Below, piece after piece: positions 26,851-35,497 of a DNA stretch of 64,000 nt. The notes under the pieces were generated by a model that was not told the DNA's origin, made no database searches, and saw nothing but the letters and a program-made list of their open reading frames with translations. Position 1 is the first letter of the stretch. The number at the start of each line of letters is the position of its first letter. The position numbers and the translations under genes were made by a program. Location: assembly GCF_005222675.1 (NCBI RefSeq), contig NZ_STGE01000002.1:1-64000 (forward strand), given 5' to 3'. This stretch comes from Mycolicibacterium sp. CR10 (GTDB lineage: Bacteria; Actinomycetota; Actinomycetes; Mycobacteriales; Mycobacteriaceae).

Positions 26851-27387
26851 TCAGCCGTTGCCTGCATCACGGTGCATCTTGACCAATTCCTGGTAGAGCA
26901 GCGCATTCGTGCGGATCCCGGCGAGTTCATCGTCGGTGAGCTCGCGACGCACCTTGCCCGGAACCCCGGCGACCATGGACCGCGGCGCGATCACCGCACC
27001 CTGCGAGATCACCGCACCGGCGGCGATCAACGACCCGGCACCGATGGTGGCGCCGTTGAGCACCACCGCGCCCATGCCGATCAGGCAGTCGTCCTCCACG
27101 GTGCAGCCGTGCAGCACCGCGTTGTGTCCGACGGTGACGCCCGCGCCCACCCGTGCCGGGAATCCGGGGTCGACGTGGATCGTCACGCCGTCCTGGATGT
27201 TCGATCCCTCGCCGATCTCGATGGTCTCGGCCTCGGCCCGCAGGATCGCCCCGTACCACGCGCTCGACCCGGCTGCCAGGACAACCCGACCGATCAGGGT
27301 GGCGTTCGGCGCCACCCAGCTTTCCGGGTTCAGCTGGGGCGCGTGCCCGGCGATGGGCAGGATCAGTGGCTCAGGCATGGCCGCCAT
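26851..27387 (-). CDS. Gamma-carbonic-anhydrase-like hexapeptide-repeat protein
   Basis: The 178-residue protein is a left-handed beta-helix with repeated hexapeptides (IGEGSNIQDGVTIHVD, VGAGVTVGHNAVLHGCTVEDDCLIGMGAVV). The three zinc-ligand histidines of gamma-carbonic anhydrases are present in TIHVD and VGHNAVLHG. It resembles YrdA/CamH-type members, which lack the acidic loop of Cam. A role in CO2/bicarbonate or CoA-linked chemistry is possible. An ATG at 27378 is an alternative start. Confidence 0.85.
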   Translation of the reverse strand: MAAMPEPLILPIAGHAPQLNPESWVAPNATLIGRVVLAAGSSAWYGAILRAEAETIEIGEGSNIQDGVTIHVDPGFPARVGAGVTVGHNAVLHGCTVEDDCLIGMGAVVLNGATIGAGSLIAAGAVISQGAVIAPRSMVAGVPGKVRRELTDDELAGIRTNALLYQELVKMHRDAGNG

Positions 27388-27451
27388 CGTAGGGTCCGGC
27401 CCGTCCGCCCCGCCTGCCCGACCCCGCCGGACCCCGTGCGATCCTCACGTC

Positions 27452-28411
27452 GTGACACCAGCATCCGCGCGCACCGCCCTCGAGGTGATCCGTGACGTCG
27501 ACCTGACCGGTAAAACCTGCGTGATCACCGGTGCGTCATCGGGTCTGGGCCGCGAATCGGCGCGCGCGCTGGCCGCGACGGGCGCACAGGTGATCCTGGC
27601 GGCGCGCAATAGCGCCGACATCGCCGACACTGTGGAGTGGGTGCGCGAACACGTGCCGGGCGCCCAGCTGTCGACTGTGCACCTCGACCTGGCCTCGCTG
27701 GCCAGCATCACCGCTGCGGCAGCGGCGATCCAGGATCTCACCCCGGCCGTGCACGTGTTGATGAACAACGCCGGAGTGATGTTCACCCCGTTCGGCCGCA
27801 CCGCCGAGGGCTTCGAGACTCAGTTCGGCACAAACCATCTGGGGCATTTCGAACTGACGAGGTCGCTGCTGCCCACGCTGGTCGCCGCGGACGGGGCGCG
27901 CATCATCAACGTGTCGTCGGACGGACACCGGATGGGCGACGTCGACTTCGACGACCCCAACTGGGAACACCGGGACTATGACAAGTTCGTCGCCTACGGC
28001 GCGTCGAAGACCGCCAATGTGCTGCATGCGGTCGAGCTGGACCGAAGGCTGCGCGACACCGGGGTGCGGGCGTATGCGGTGCACCCGGGCATCGTCGCGA
28101 CGTCGCTGGCGCGCCATATGGCCGGTGACGACTTCCGCAGTCTGGGCAAGATGGCGTCGGTGGAGCGTGACCCCGAGGCGCGCCGCGTCGACGTCACGCG
28201 AGATTTCACGACGCCTGAACAGGGTGCCGCGACACAGGTCTGGGCGGCGGTCAGCGACGAGCTGACCGGGCAGGGCGGCGTCTATCTGTCCGACTGCCAG
28301 GTCCGTCCCGCGGCGTCGTATGCGGTCGACGAATCGCGTGCGCTGGCACTGTGGGATCTCTCGGAGCGACTCTGCGCGCCGGGGGTCGCGAGTTTAGGCT
28401 CGATCGTGTGA
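27452..28411 (+). CDS. SDR family oxidoreductase (retinol-dehydrogenase-like)
   Basis: The 319-residue SDR has TGASSGLGRESARALAATGAQV, NNAGVM, catalytic Ser in INVSSDGHRMG and YGASKTANV with the Tyr/Lys pair. It resembles WWOX/retinol-dehydrogenase-type SDRs that oxidise or reduce lipophilic alcohols with NADP. Its stop overlaps the GTG of the TetR gene downstream (GTGA), so the regulator is made with it. The start GTG lies 64 bases from the divergent gamma-carbonic-anhydrase-like gene. Confidence 0.87.
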   Translation: MTPASARTALEVIRDVDLTGKTCVITGASSGLGRESARALAATGAQVILAARNSADIADTVEWVREHVPGAQLSTVHLDLASLASITAAAAAIQDLTPAVHVLMNNAGVMFTPFGRTAEGFETQFGTNHLGHFELTRSLLPTLVAADGARIINVSSDGHRMGDVDFDDPNWEHRDYDKFVAYGASKTANVLHAVELDRRLRDTGVRAYAVHPGIVATSLARHMAGDDFRSLGKMASVERDPEARRVDVTRDFTTPEQGAATQVWAAVSDELTGQGGVYLSDCQVRPAASYAVDESRALALWDLSERLCAPGVASLGSIV

Positions 28412-29034
28412 CGGACCTGCGGGCAGTCGGCGTGGCTGAGCCGGCAGGCGATTCGTCCGCGAAAGTCATCTATCTGCGCTCCTACGGCGAGCGGGACCGC
28501 GATGACCATGCCGTGGTGGGTCAGGTTCTCGATGCGACTGTCGAGATGCTGCGCGGGGCGGCGTTCGCCGACCTGACCACCCGCCGGATCGCGGAGCAGG
28601 CCGGTGTTCCGCACGCCGAGTTGTGTGCGTACTTCAGATCGAAGGACGCGATCGTCGCCGAGGTGTACCTGGGCCTGCTGCGTGGCGCCCCGCTGACCGT
28701 CGACGTCGACGAGCCTGCGCGGGCCCGCGTGGTCACCTTGTTCGATCAGCTCGTGATGTTGCTGGCCGAGGAGCCGGCTCTGGCTGCGGCCTGCTCGAGC
28801 GCGCTGATCTCCACGGAGCCGTCGGTCCAGTCAATCCGCAAACGGATCCACGGCGAACTGCATCGACGGGTGCGCACGGTGTTGCGTTCGAGCGCCTGGC
28901 CCGAGGTGGCCGAGACGCTGGAGTTCAGCCTTGTGGGCGCGATGGTGCAGGCCAGTTCGGGGGCGACGACGTTCCGCGACACCGCTGACACACTGGCCAG
29001 AGTGGTTGCCGCGGTTCTGCCCGACGGCTCCTGA
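28408..29034 (+). CDS. TetR family regulator
   Basis: The 208-residue protein has a TetR HTH from about residue 37 (VLDATVEMLRGAAFADLTTRRIAEQAGVPHAELCAYFRSKDAIVAEVYLG) and a helical ligand domain. The recognition helix PHAELCAYF departs from the common SxxxxYYHF pattern. It overlaps the SDR gene by 4 bases and likely regulates that gene. No operator palindrome was recognised near the SDR start. Confidence 0.85.
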   Translation: MTDLRAVGVAEPAGDSSAKVIYLRSYGERDRDDHAVVGQVLDATVEMLRGAAFADLTTRRIAEQAGVPHAELCAYFRSKDAIVAEVYLGLLRGAPLTVDVDEPARARVVTLFDQLVMLLAEEPALAAACSSALISTEPSVQSIRKRIHGELHRRVRTVLRSSAWPEVAETLEFSLVGAMVQASSGATTFRDTADTLARVVAAVLPDGS

Positions 29035-29160
29035 TCCTCGGCACCCATCGCTGTCCCGCGGCTGTGTGACGGAGTGGTCTGGACGCCCGACAACTCGCGA
29101 AAGCCGCAGGTCCAGTCGGTGGACACCGCGTCTCGGCGGCCGCTGCCGCGCGAACCCGAC

Positions 29161-29190
29161 TTGGTCGTGACCAATCTGTGCACATAGCAT
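29161..29190 (+). promoter_or_regulatory. Fasciclin gene promoter with palindrome over -35
   Basis: TTGGTC (29161-29166) and TAGCAT (29185-29190) are 18 bases apart. The -35 is part of the palindrome TTGGTCGTGACCAA (29161-29174), a possible repressor site. GAGGAGAG at 29209-29216 precedes the GTG at 29220. Confidence 0.45.
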
Positions 29191-29219
29191 CCCCGGTGAC
29201 CTGAGCGTGAGGAGAGAAC

Positions 29220-29969
29220 GTGAAGACCCGCACCAACAAGGCCATCGGTGTCGCCGTCGGCGCCGCCGCGATCGTGATGTCGGTTCCGCTGGCCGTCAGC
29301 GCGTACGCCGAGCCGACCACCACACCCGTGGCCGAGATTCCCGATCCGCAGGGGTCCGGCTGCGACGCCTTCAAGAAGGCCGTCCCGAACTTCAAGGGCC
29401 TGGCCAACGTCCCCGTCAGCAACGCGCTGGCGAGCATCCCCGACGTCAGCACGTTCAGCCAGGCGATCTCGGGCCAGCTGAACCCGGCCGTGAACGTCGC
29501 CTCGGTGTTCGACAACGGGCCGTATGTCATCTTCGCGCCGACCAATGAGGCGTTCGCGAAGCTTCCGCCCGAGCAGCTGCAGATGTTGCGCGTCGATCCC
29601 GCCGCGCTGACCAGGGCGGTCTACTACCACGCCTTCCTCGGGCTGCTCGGCCCCGACGACGTCAAGGGCCAGCGCCCCACCCAGGAGGGCACCGAGATCG
29701 AGGTGACCGGCTCGGGCGGCGACGTCGCCGTCAACGAGACCGCGAAGGTCGTCTGCGGCGGAATCCAGGCGCAGAACGCCAGGATCTACCTTATCGATTC
29801 GGTGCTGGACCCAGCCGACGCGCCGGCCCCGATCACCCCGACGGCGACGAGCTCGACCGAGACGAGCTCGACGGAGACGACCACAACCGAGACCACGCCT
29901 GCGACACCCACGGAGTCGCTGCCCGCCGAGGCGCCGGTATCACCGGCCGCCGAGGCCCCCATCGGCTAG
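29220..29969 (+). CDS. Secreted fasciclin (FAS1) domain protein, MPT70/MPT83-like
   Basis: The 249-residue protein has a signal peptide (KTRTNKAIG then a hydrophobic stretch ending VSAYAEP) without a lipobox. A FAS1 domain follows with PYVIFAPTNEAFAKLP (H1 box) and an NARIYLIDSVLDPAD ending typical of MPT70/MPT83. The last 45 residues are Thr/Ser/Glu/Pro-rich (TSSTETSSTETTTTETTPAT), encoded partly by a tandem 15-base repeat, and are a plausible O-mannosylated linker. It should be exported and may take part in adhesion or cell-surface organisation. Confidence 0.9.
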   Translation: MKTRTNKAIGVAVGAAAIVMSVPLAVSAYAEPTTTPVAEIPDPQGSGCDAFKKAVPNFKGLANVPVSNALASIPDVSTFSQAISGQLNPAVNVASVFDNGPYVIFAPTNEAFAKLPPEQLQMLRVDPAALTRAVYYHAFLGLLGPDDVKGQRPTQEGTEIEVTGSGGDVAVNETAKVVCGGIQAQNARIYLIDSVLDPADAPAPITPTATSSTETSSTETTTTETTPATPTESLPAEAPVSPAAEAPIG

Positions 29970-29978
29970 CGCTCTTCA

Positions 29979-30031
29979 GCGATTCGGGCACAGTTGGTCA
30001 CGCTCAGCGTGACCAACTGCGCCGGAATCGC
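29979..30031. terminator. 26-bp stem bidirectional terminator
   Basis: Bases 29979-30004 pair with 30006-30031 with two mismatches. The hairpin fills the gap between the convergent fasciclin and acyl-CoA dehydrogenase genes. Confidence 0.7.
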
Positions 30032-30033
30032 GT

Positions 30034-31176
30034 TTACAGGCCGAGGTCGCGGCCGATGATCTCTTTCATGATCTCGGTGGTGCCACCGAAGATCGTCTGG
30101 ATCCGCGAGTCCACGTAGTCGCGGGCCACGCGGTACTCCATCATGTAGCCGTAGCCGCCGTGCAGCTGCACGCAGCCGTCGATCACCTTCTTGGCGGTCT
30201 CGGTGGCCCACCACTTCGCCTTGGCGGCCTCGACCGCGGTCAGCTCACCGTCGACGACGCCCTGCAGACACCGGTCGATGTACTGCTCGGTCACGTCCAG
30301 CTCGGTGTCCATCTCGGCGAGCAGGAAACGGTTGTGCTGGAAGCTGCCGATCGACTGCCCGAAAGCCTTGCGGTCCTTGGCGTATTGCACTGTCTGTCGC
30401 CAGGTTTCGCGGGCACCGGCGACCGCCGAGATGGCGATCGACAGCCGCTCCGAGGGCAGGTTGGTCATCAGGTGGTAGAAGCCGCGGCCCTCCTTGCCCA
30501 GCAGGTTGGCCGACGGCACCCGGACGTTCTCGAAGTGCAGCTCGGACGTGTCCTGTGCGTGCAGGCCCATCTTGTCGAGCTTGCGGCCGCGACTGAAGCC
30601 GGGCATGTCGCGCTCCACGACCAGCAGGGAGAACCCCTTGTGGCCGGCCTCCGGATCGGTGCGCGCGACCACCACGACGAGGTCGCTGTTGATGCCGGAC
30701 GAGATGAATGTCTTGGAGCCGTTGACGATCCAGTCGTCACCGTCGCGCACGGCGGTGGTCTTGATCCCCGCCAGGTCGCTGCCGGCGCCGGGTTCGGTCA
30801 TCGCGATCGCGATGATCGTCTCGCCGCTGGCGATGCCCGGCAGCCAGCGCTCCCTCTGCTCGTCGTTGGACAGATCCTTGAAGTACGGGGCGACGACGTC
30901 GTTGTGCAGGCTCAGGGCCGGCCCGGGCACGCCGGCCCTGGACATCTCCTCATCGATGACGGCGTTGAACCGGAAGTCGTCGCTGCCACCGCCGCCGTAT
31001 TCCTCGGGCATGTTGAACCCGATCAGGCCGTGCTTGCCCGCGGCCACATAGGCGGACCGGTCGACGATGCGATCGGCTTCCCACTTCTCGGTGTTGGGCA
31101 CCAACTCGCTCTCGATGTACCCACGGACGGTGTCGCGGAACGCCTCGTGCTCGGCGTCGTAGATCAGTCGCTTCAT
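30034..31176 (-). CDS. Acyl-CoA dehydrogenase (FadE)
   Basis: The 380-residue protein has MTEPGAGSDLAGIKTTA (FAD/substrate loop), KTFISSG, and VARDYVDSRIQTIFGGTTEIMKEIIG at the C-terminus. The usual MCAD-type catalytic Glu (YEGT) reads FGGT. Glu243 in NLPSERLSIA occupies the helix-G position of the base in isovaleryl-CoA and long-chain dehydrogenases, so that subtype is likely. It introduces the alpha-beta double bond of acyl-CoA in the cytosol. It is last in the thiolase-crotonase-FadE operon, 18 bases after the crotonase stop codon. Confidence 0.92.
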   Translation of the reverse strand: MKRLIYDAEHEAFRDTVRGYIESELVPNTEKWEADRIVDRSAYVAAGKHGLIGFNMPEEYGGGGSDDFRFNAVIDEEMSRAGVPGPALSLHNDVVAPYFKDLSNDEQRERWLPGIASGETIIAIAMTEPGAGSDLAGIKTTAVRDGDDWIVNGSKTFISSGINSDLVVVVARTDPEAGHKGFSLLVVERDMPGFSRGRKLDKMGLHAQDTSELHFENVRVPSANLLGKEGRGFYHLMTNLPSERLSIAISAVAGARETWRQTVQYAKDRKAFGQSIGSFQHNRFLLAEMDTELDVTEQYIDRCLQGVVDGELTAVEAAKAKWWATETAKKVIDGCVQLHGGYGYMMEYRVARDYVDSRIQTIFGGTTEIMKEIIGRDLGL

Positions 31177-31194
31177 ATCAGCAAACCCCTTTGC

Positions 31195-31995
31195 TTACTT
31201 GGCTTTCCAGACCGGCTCGCGCTTCTGCGCGAATGCCAACGGGCCTTCTTTGGCGTCCTCGGAGGTGAACACCACCGCCACCTCGCGCATCGTCCGCGAC
31301 CACCCCGCCTCGTCGGCGGCGATGACGCCGTCGTCCACACCGACGGCCACCCGCTTGCTGGCCTGAACTGCCAGCGGCGCGTTGACCGTGATCCGCTGAG
31401 CCAGCGCGAGGGCCGCCTCGAGTTCCTGCCCGTCGGGCACGACGTCGTTGATCAGGCCCCACTTGAGCGCCTCGGCGGACGTGATCGGCTCACCGGTGAA
31501 CATCATCTGCATCGCGACCTTGCGCGGCAGTTGGTCGACGATGCGGAACACGCCGCCCGCGGCGGCGATCAGTCCCCGCTTCACCTCGGGCAGCCCGAAC
31601 TTCGCGCTCTCCCCGGCGACGACGAGGTCGCTGGCCAGGGCCAGTTCGGTGCCGCCACCCAGCGCTGTCCCGTTGACCGCGGCGATCGTCGGCTTGTCGA
31701 TGAAATGGCGCACGTAGCCGGCGAAGCCCCACTTGGGACGATCGGGATGACCGATGTTCTCGCCCTTGGACAGAGCCTTGAGATCCGCACCGGCGCAGAA
31801 GGACTTGTCTCCCGCGCCGGTGACCACGACGGCCCACACGTCGGGGTCGCGCTGGGCCTCGTCCAGCGCATCACCCAGCGCGATCGACACCGCGGCGTTG
31901 ATGGCGTTGCGCGCCTCGGGCCGGTTGATCGTGATGACCATGACGTTGCCCCGCCGCTCGGTCAACGCAGCGGGGGCGGCGACGGTTTCGGTCAC
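31195..31995 (-). CDS. Enoyl-CoA hydratase (crotonase)
   Basis: The 266-residue crotonase has the oxyanion motifs DKSFCAGADLKAL and NGTALGGGTELALASD, with Glu in the GGGTE position (first catalytic acid) and Glu in FGLPEVKRGLIAAAGG (second), so it should hydrate 2-enoyl-CoA. The start GTG overlaps the thiolase stop codon (GTGA), so the genes are translated together. With FadE downstream and thiolase upstream it completes most of a beta-oxidation spiral; the hydroxyacyl dehydrogenase must be encoded elsewhere. Confidence 0.92.
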   Translation of the reverse strand: MTETVAAPAALTERRGNVMVITINRPEARNAINAAVSIALGDALDEAQRDPDVWAVVVTGAGDKSFCAGADLKALSKGENIGHPDRPKWGFAGYVRHFIDKPTIAAVNGTALGGGTELALASDLVVAGESAKFGLPEVKRGLIAAAGGVFRIVDQLPRKVAMQMMFTGEPITSAEALKWGLINDVVPDGQELEAALALAQRITVNAPLAVQASKRVAVGVDDGVIAADEAGWSRTMREVAVVFTSEDAKEGPLAFAQKREPVWKAK

Positions 31996-33137
31996 AGCAG
32001 CTCCAGGATGGTGGCGTTGGCCTGGCCGCCGCCCTCACACATCGTCTGCAGACCGTACTGAATTCCCTTGTCCCGCATGTGATAGAGCATCGTCGTCATG
32101 ATGCGCGCGCCGGAGCCACCCAGCGGGTGCCCCAGCGCGACGGCGCCACCGTTGGGGTTGAGCTTCTTCTCGTCCGCGCCGATGTCCTTCAGCCACGCCA
32201 AGGGGACGGGCGCGAAGGCCTCGTTGACCTCGAACACGCCGATCTCGTCGAGCGACAGACCGGAGCGCTTGAGCGCCTTCTGCGTGGCCGGGATCGGCGC
32301 GGTCAACATGATCACCGGGTCGGCGCCCGCCAGCACCGCGGTGTGCACCCTGGCAAGTGGCTTGAGCCCCAACGACTTCGCCTTCTCGGCAGACATGAAC
32401 AGCAGTGCCGCGGAGCCGTCCGAGATCTGCGAACTGTTGCCCGCGTGGATCACGCCGTCTTCCTTGAAGGCCGGCTTGATCTTGCCGATCGACTCGAGGG
32501 TGCCGCCACGACGGATCCCCTCGTCCTTCAAAACAGGGTTGCCCTCCTGATCCTTGATCGCCACTATCTGATCGTCGAAGGCACCGGAATCTTGAGCGGC
32601 AGCCGCCTTTTCGTGCGATCCGAGCGAGAACTGATCCAGATCGGTGCGGCTGAAGCCCCACTGCTCAGCGATCATCTCGGCGCCGACGCCCTGGTTGGGC
32701 GTCTGCGTGTAGCGGCCGCGGAACGCCTCCGGGTACGGATGGCCGCCGTTGGCCAACGACGAGCCCATCGGAACGCGCGACATCGATTCCACGCCACCGG
32801 CCACCACCACGTCGTAGTGGCCCGCGACCACCCCGGCGGCGGCGAAATGCACCGACTGCTGACTGGACCCGCACTGCCGGTCCACCGTCACGCCGGGCAC
32901 CGACTCGGGCCACCCGGCCGCGAGAACCGCGGTGCGCGCGATATCGAGGGCCTGTTCCCCGGCCTGCATGACGCAACCCCAGATGACGTCGTCGACCATC
33001 GCCGGGTCGACACCCGCGCGCTCGACCAGGCCGTTGAGCACCTGCGCGGACAGCTCACCCGGGTGGACCCCCGACAAGCCGCCGTTGCGCTTGCCGACAG
33101 GCGAGCGGACGGCCTCGACGATGACGGCTTCAGCCAT
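31992..33137 (-). CDS. Acetyl-CoA acyltransferase (thiolase, FadA)
   Basis: The 381-residue thiolase has nucleophilic Cys89 in DRQCGSSQQ, NEAFAPVPLAW, the His of GGAVALGHPLGGSGAR, and the second Cys in TMCEGGGQANA. It cleaves 3-ketoacyl-CoA to acetyl-CoA or propionyl-CoA. ATG at 33137 is chosen because AAGGAG lies 7 bases upstream; the ATG at 33143 is too close to it. It is first in the operon, with a near-consensus promoter at 33172-33200 and a palindrome beside the -35. Confidence 0.93.
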   Translation of the reverse strand: MAEAVIVEAVRSPVGKRNGGLSGVHPGELSAQVLNGLVERAGVDPAMVDDVIWGCVMQAGEQALDIARTAVLAAGWPESVPGVTVDRQCGSSQQSVHFAAAGVVAGHYDVVVAGGVESMSRVPMGSSLANGGHPYPEAFRGRYTQTPNQGVGAEMIAEQWGFSRTDLDQFSLGSHEKAAAAQDSGAFDDQIVAIKDQEGNPVLKDEGIRRGGTLESIGKIKPAFKEDGVIHAGNSSQISDGSAALLFMSAEKAKSLGLKPLARVHTAVLAGADPVIMLTAPIPATQKALKRSGLSLDEIGVFEVNEAFAPVPLAWLKDIGADEKKLNPNGGAVALGHPLGGSGARIMTTMLYHMRDKGIQYGLQTMCEGGGQANATILELL

Positions 33138-33171
33138 GGACATTCTCCTTTGAACAGTGGTGTGCCCCCGA

Positions 33172-33217
33172 ACGTAAACGAACAAGGTTTACTAGGTCAA
33201 CCTACTGGTTGGTAGGT
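33172..33217 (-). promoter_or_regulatory. Thiolase operon promoter and operator
   Basis: On the minus strand TTGACC (33195-33200), 17 bases and TTACGT (33172-33177) form a good promoter. The palindrome ACCTAC-N6-GTAGGT (33200-33217) abuts the -35. A TetR-type fatty-acid regulator is likely, but none is encoded next to it. Confidence 0.6.
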
Positions 33218-33230
33218 CGGTGCCCTGGAC

Positions 33231-34550
33231 TCAGGCGAGCGGCGAGCGTCCCTTGCCCGCGCGTTCCGCGGCCACCCTCAGCTCGTCTCGGAACCGCGGG
33301 TGTGCGATCGCCGCCAGCGCCTCCCCGCGCTCCTGCACGGTCAGGCCCTCCAACGCGGCGGCACCGTACTCGGTAACGATCACGTCGACGTGATGCCGCG
33401 GTGTCGTCACCACCGCCCCGGGGCCGAACCAACCCACGATGCGCGACTGCAGGTTGCCGTCCTTCTCGAACGTCGAGGGCAGACAGATCAGCGAACGGTC
33501 CGACAGTTCGAGACCTGCGCCCGCGACGAAGTCCTCGGCTCCGCCGATCCCGCTGAACTGGTTGCCGTCGATCGTGTCTGCCACCACCTGGCCGTGGATG
33601 TCGATCGCCAGCGCGCCGTTGATCGAGATCATGTTGTGGTTGGCGGCGATGACCTCCGGTGAGTTGACGATCTCGACCGGAAGGAACGCGACATCGGAGT
33701 TGCCGTCCAGCCAGGTGTAGAGCTCCTGAGACCCGAACGCGAACGTCGTCACACTGACCCCGTCGTACTGACCCTTGCGGGCGTTGCTGACCTTGCCCGC
33801 GCGATGCAGTTTCATGCAGCCGTCGGTGAACATCTCGCTGTGCAGCCCGTAATCGCCGCCGTCGCCCTCGGCCAGCAGCGTCGCGATCTGATTGGGGATC
33901 GAGCCGATCCCGGTCTGCAGGGTCGCGCCGGACCCGATGAAGCCGACGGCATGGCGCGCGATCGCGGCATCGGCGTCGGACGGCGGCGCGTCACCCCCGG
34001 GCAGCGCGATCGGCGCGTCGGCCGACGGTACGAGGATGTCGATCTCGTCGACGTGCAACGCGTGGGGCATCTCGCCGAGCCCGAACGTTCGGGGGTACGC
34101 GTCCGATACCTCCACCACGAGTACCCGGTCGGGATCGGTTCCCGCGCGGCGTAATTCGTTGATCGTGCCGCCCGCGTGCAGCGACAGCGAACACCAGCCG
34201 TCGGCATCGGGAGGGGTCGCGACGGTCGCCATCACGCGCGGCGCCTGTCGCTGCAGCAGCGGCCCGAAGCGCCGGAAGTCCGCGGGGGTGAACCCGATGT
34301 CGGCACCGGAATCACGGAGGGCGCGCTCGAGGGGGCCGAAGAAACCCGACAGATAGTGCACCCCCGCCCGAGAGAACAGCGCGGTGCCCACCGCCAGCAG
34401 CGCACCGTAGACCCGCAGATCCGTCCAGTCCTCCCGCTCGCCCAGCGCACGCAGGAACGCCGGCGGCTGGCCCGGTCCGAGCGGTATCCCCAGCGTGTCG
34501 GCGGGCTTCAGTCGTGCGGCGGTCTGCTCGGCGGTCAACTCCTCTGGCAT
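33231..34550 (-). CDS. Acetyl-CoA hydrolase/transferase family CoA-transferase
   Basis: The 439-residue protein has the two-domain class I CoA-transferase layout with GSGATLQTGIGSIPNQIATLL, EMFTDGCMKLHRAGKVSN, and the C-terminal TTPRHHVDVIVTEYGAAALEGLTVQERGEAL of 4-hydroxybutyrate/acetate CoA-transferases. A glutamate in the ISINGALAIDIHGQV to GGAEDF region normally forms the CoA thioester. It would transfer CoA between acetyl-CoA and an organic acid. ATG at 34550 is used because upstream in-frame codons lie in the divergent promoter region and look non-coding. Confidence 0.88.
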   Translation of the reverse strand: MPEELTAEQTAARLKPADTLGIPLGPGQPPAFLRALGEREDWTDLRVYGALLAVGTALFSRAGVHYLSGFFGPLERALRDSGADIGFTPADFRRFGPLLQRQAPRVMATVATPPDADGWCSLSLHAGGTINELRRAGTDPDRVLVVEVSDAYPRTFGLGEMPHALHVDEIDILVPSADAPIALPGGDAPPSDADAAIARHAVGFIGSGATLQTGIGSIPNQIATLLAEGDGGDYGLHSEMFTDGCMKLHRAGKVSNARKGQYDGVSVTTFAFGSQELYTWLDGNSDVAFLPVEIVNSPEVIAANHNMISINGALAIDIHGQVVADTIDGNQFSGIGGAEDFVAGAGLELSDRSLICLPSTFEKDGNLQSRIVGWFGPGAVVTTPRHHVDVIVTEYGAAALEGLTVQERGEALAAIAHPRFRDELRVAAERAGKGRSPLA

Positions 34551-34705
34551 GGCCGCTACCCTGCCATGCGGATCGCGCGCTGCGGCCGCTCTTGCGCCGC
34601 GAGCCACGGATGACGCCGAGGCCAGCGGGTCCACATGGTTTACTGAGTTGCACAGCTGCACAGCGCAGCGGTTCGCAAACGTGTCGATCCTTGCGGGAGG
34701 TGACT

Positions 34706-35497
34706 GTGGCTCGCGATACTCCGCTGGCACCGATGATCGGGCCGAACGCCGTCGGCTCGGGCACCGCCGTCCGATCCCCGAAGACCGCTGAGCTGGTCGC
34801 GGGCACGCTGCGGCGGATGGTGGTCGAGGGCCAGCTCAAAGACGGTGACTTCCTGCCGAACGAGGCCGAGCTGATGGCCCACTTCGGCGTCAGCCGACCG
34901 ACGCTGCGCGAGGCAGTGCGGGTCCTGGAGTCCGAGCGCCTCGTCGAGGTGCGCCGCGGCTCGCGCACCGGGGCCCGGGTGCGGGTCCCCGGGCCGGAGA
35001 TCGTCGCGCGGCCCGCGGGCCTGCTGCTGGAGTTGTCCGGGGCGACGATCGCCGACCTGTTGACCGCCAAGTCCGGCATCGAGCCGATGGCCGCTCGCCT
35101 GCTCGCGGAGGCGGGCTCCGTCGAGGCGTTCGACGAGCTCGACCAGACGTTGGAGGCGCTGATCGAGCAGGGCTGGAAATCCGGTCGGTTGGCCGAGACC
35201 ACCGGAGCGTTCCATCTGCGGGTGGTGCAACTGTCGGGCAACGCGACGCTCAGCATCGTCGCCGGGATGCTGCACGAGATCACGGTCCGGCACATGGCTT
35301 TCGTGATCAACGAGCGCCGTCCGGTGTCGAAGGCCGACTACGACAAGCTGATTCGCTCCTACCGCAAGTTGATGCAGTTCCTGCGCGCCGGCGACGCCGA
35401 AGGGGCGGAGTCGCACTGGCGCAGACACCTCGACACGTCGCGGGAACTGCTGCTGGCCGGCCTCGAGACGGTCTCCATCCGCGACGTCATGAACTAG
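34706..35497 (+). CDS. FadR-type GntR regulator with FCD domain
   Basis: The 263-residue protein has a GntR winged HTH (LVAGTLRRMVVEGQLKDGDFLPNEAELMAHFGVSRPTLREAVRVLESERLVEVRRGSRTG) and a C-terminal all-helical FCD ligand domain with the metal-site histidines in AFHLRVVQLSG and ITVRHMAF. It should sense an acyl or carboxylic effector. GTG at 34706 follows GGGAGG by 5 bases. It is divergent from the CoA-transferase gene across 155 bases and probably controls it. No strong operator was recognised there beyond short TGCACAG-type repeats. Confidence 0.88.
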   Translation: MARDTPLAPMIGPNAVGSGTAVRSPKTAELVAGTLRRMVVEGQLKDGDFLPNEAELMAHFGVSRPTLREAVRVLESERLVEVRRGSRTGARVRVPGPEIVARPAGLLLELSGATIADLLTAKSGIEPMAARLLAEAGSVEAFDELDQTLEALIEQGWKSGRLAETTGAFHLRVVQLSGNATLSIVAGMLHEITVRHMAFVINERRPVSKADYDKLIRSYRKLMQFLRAGDAEGAESHWRRHLDTSRELLLAGLETVSIRDVMN

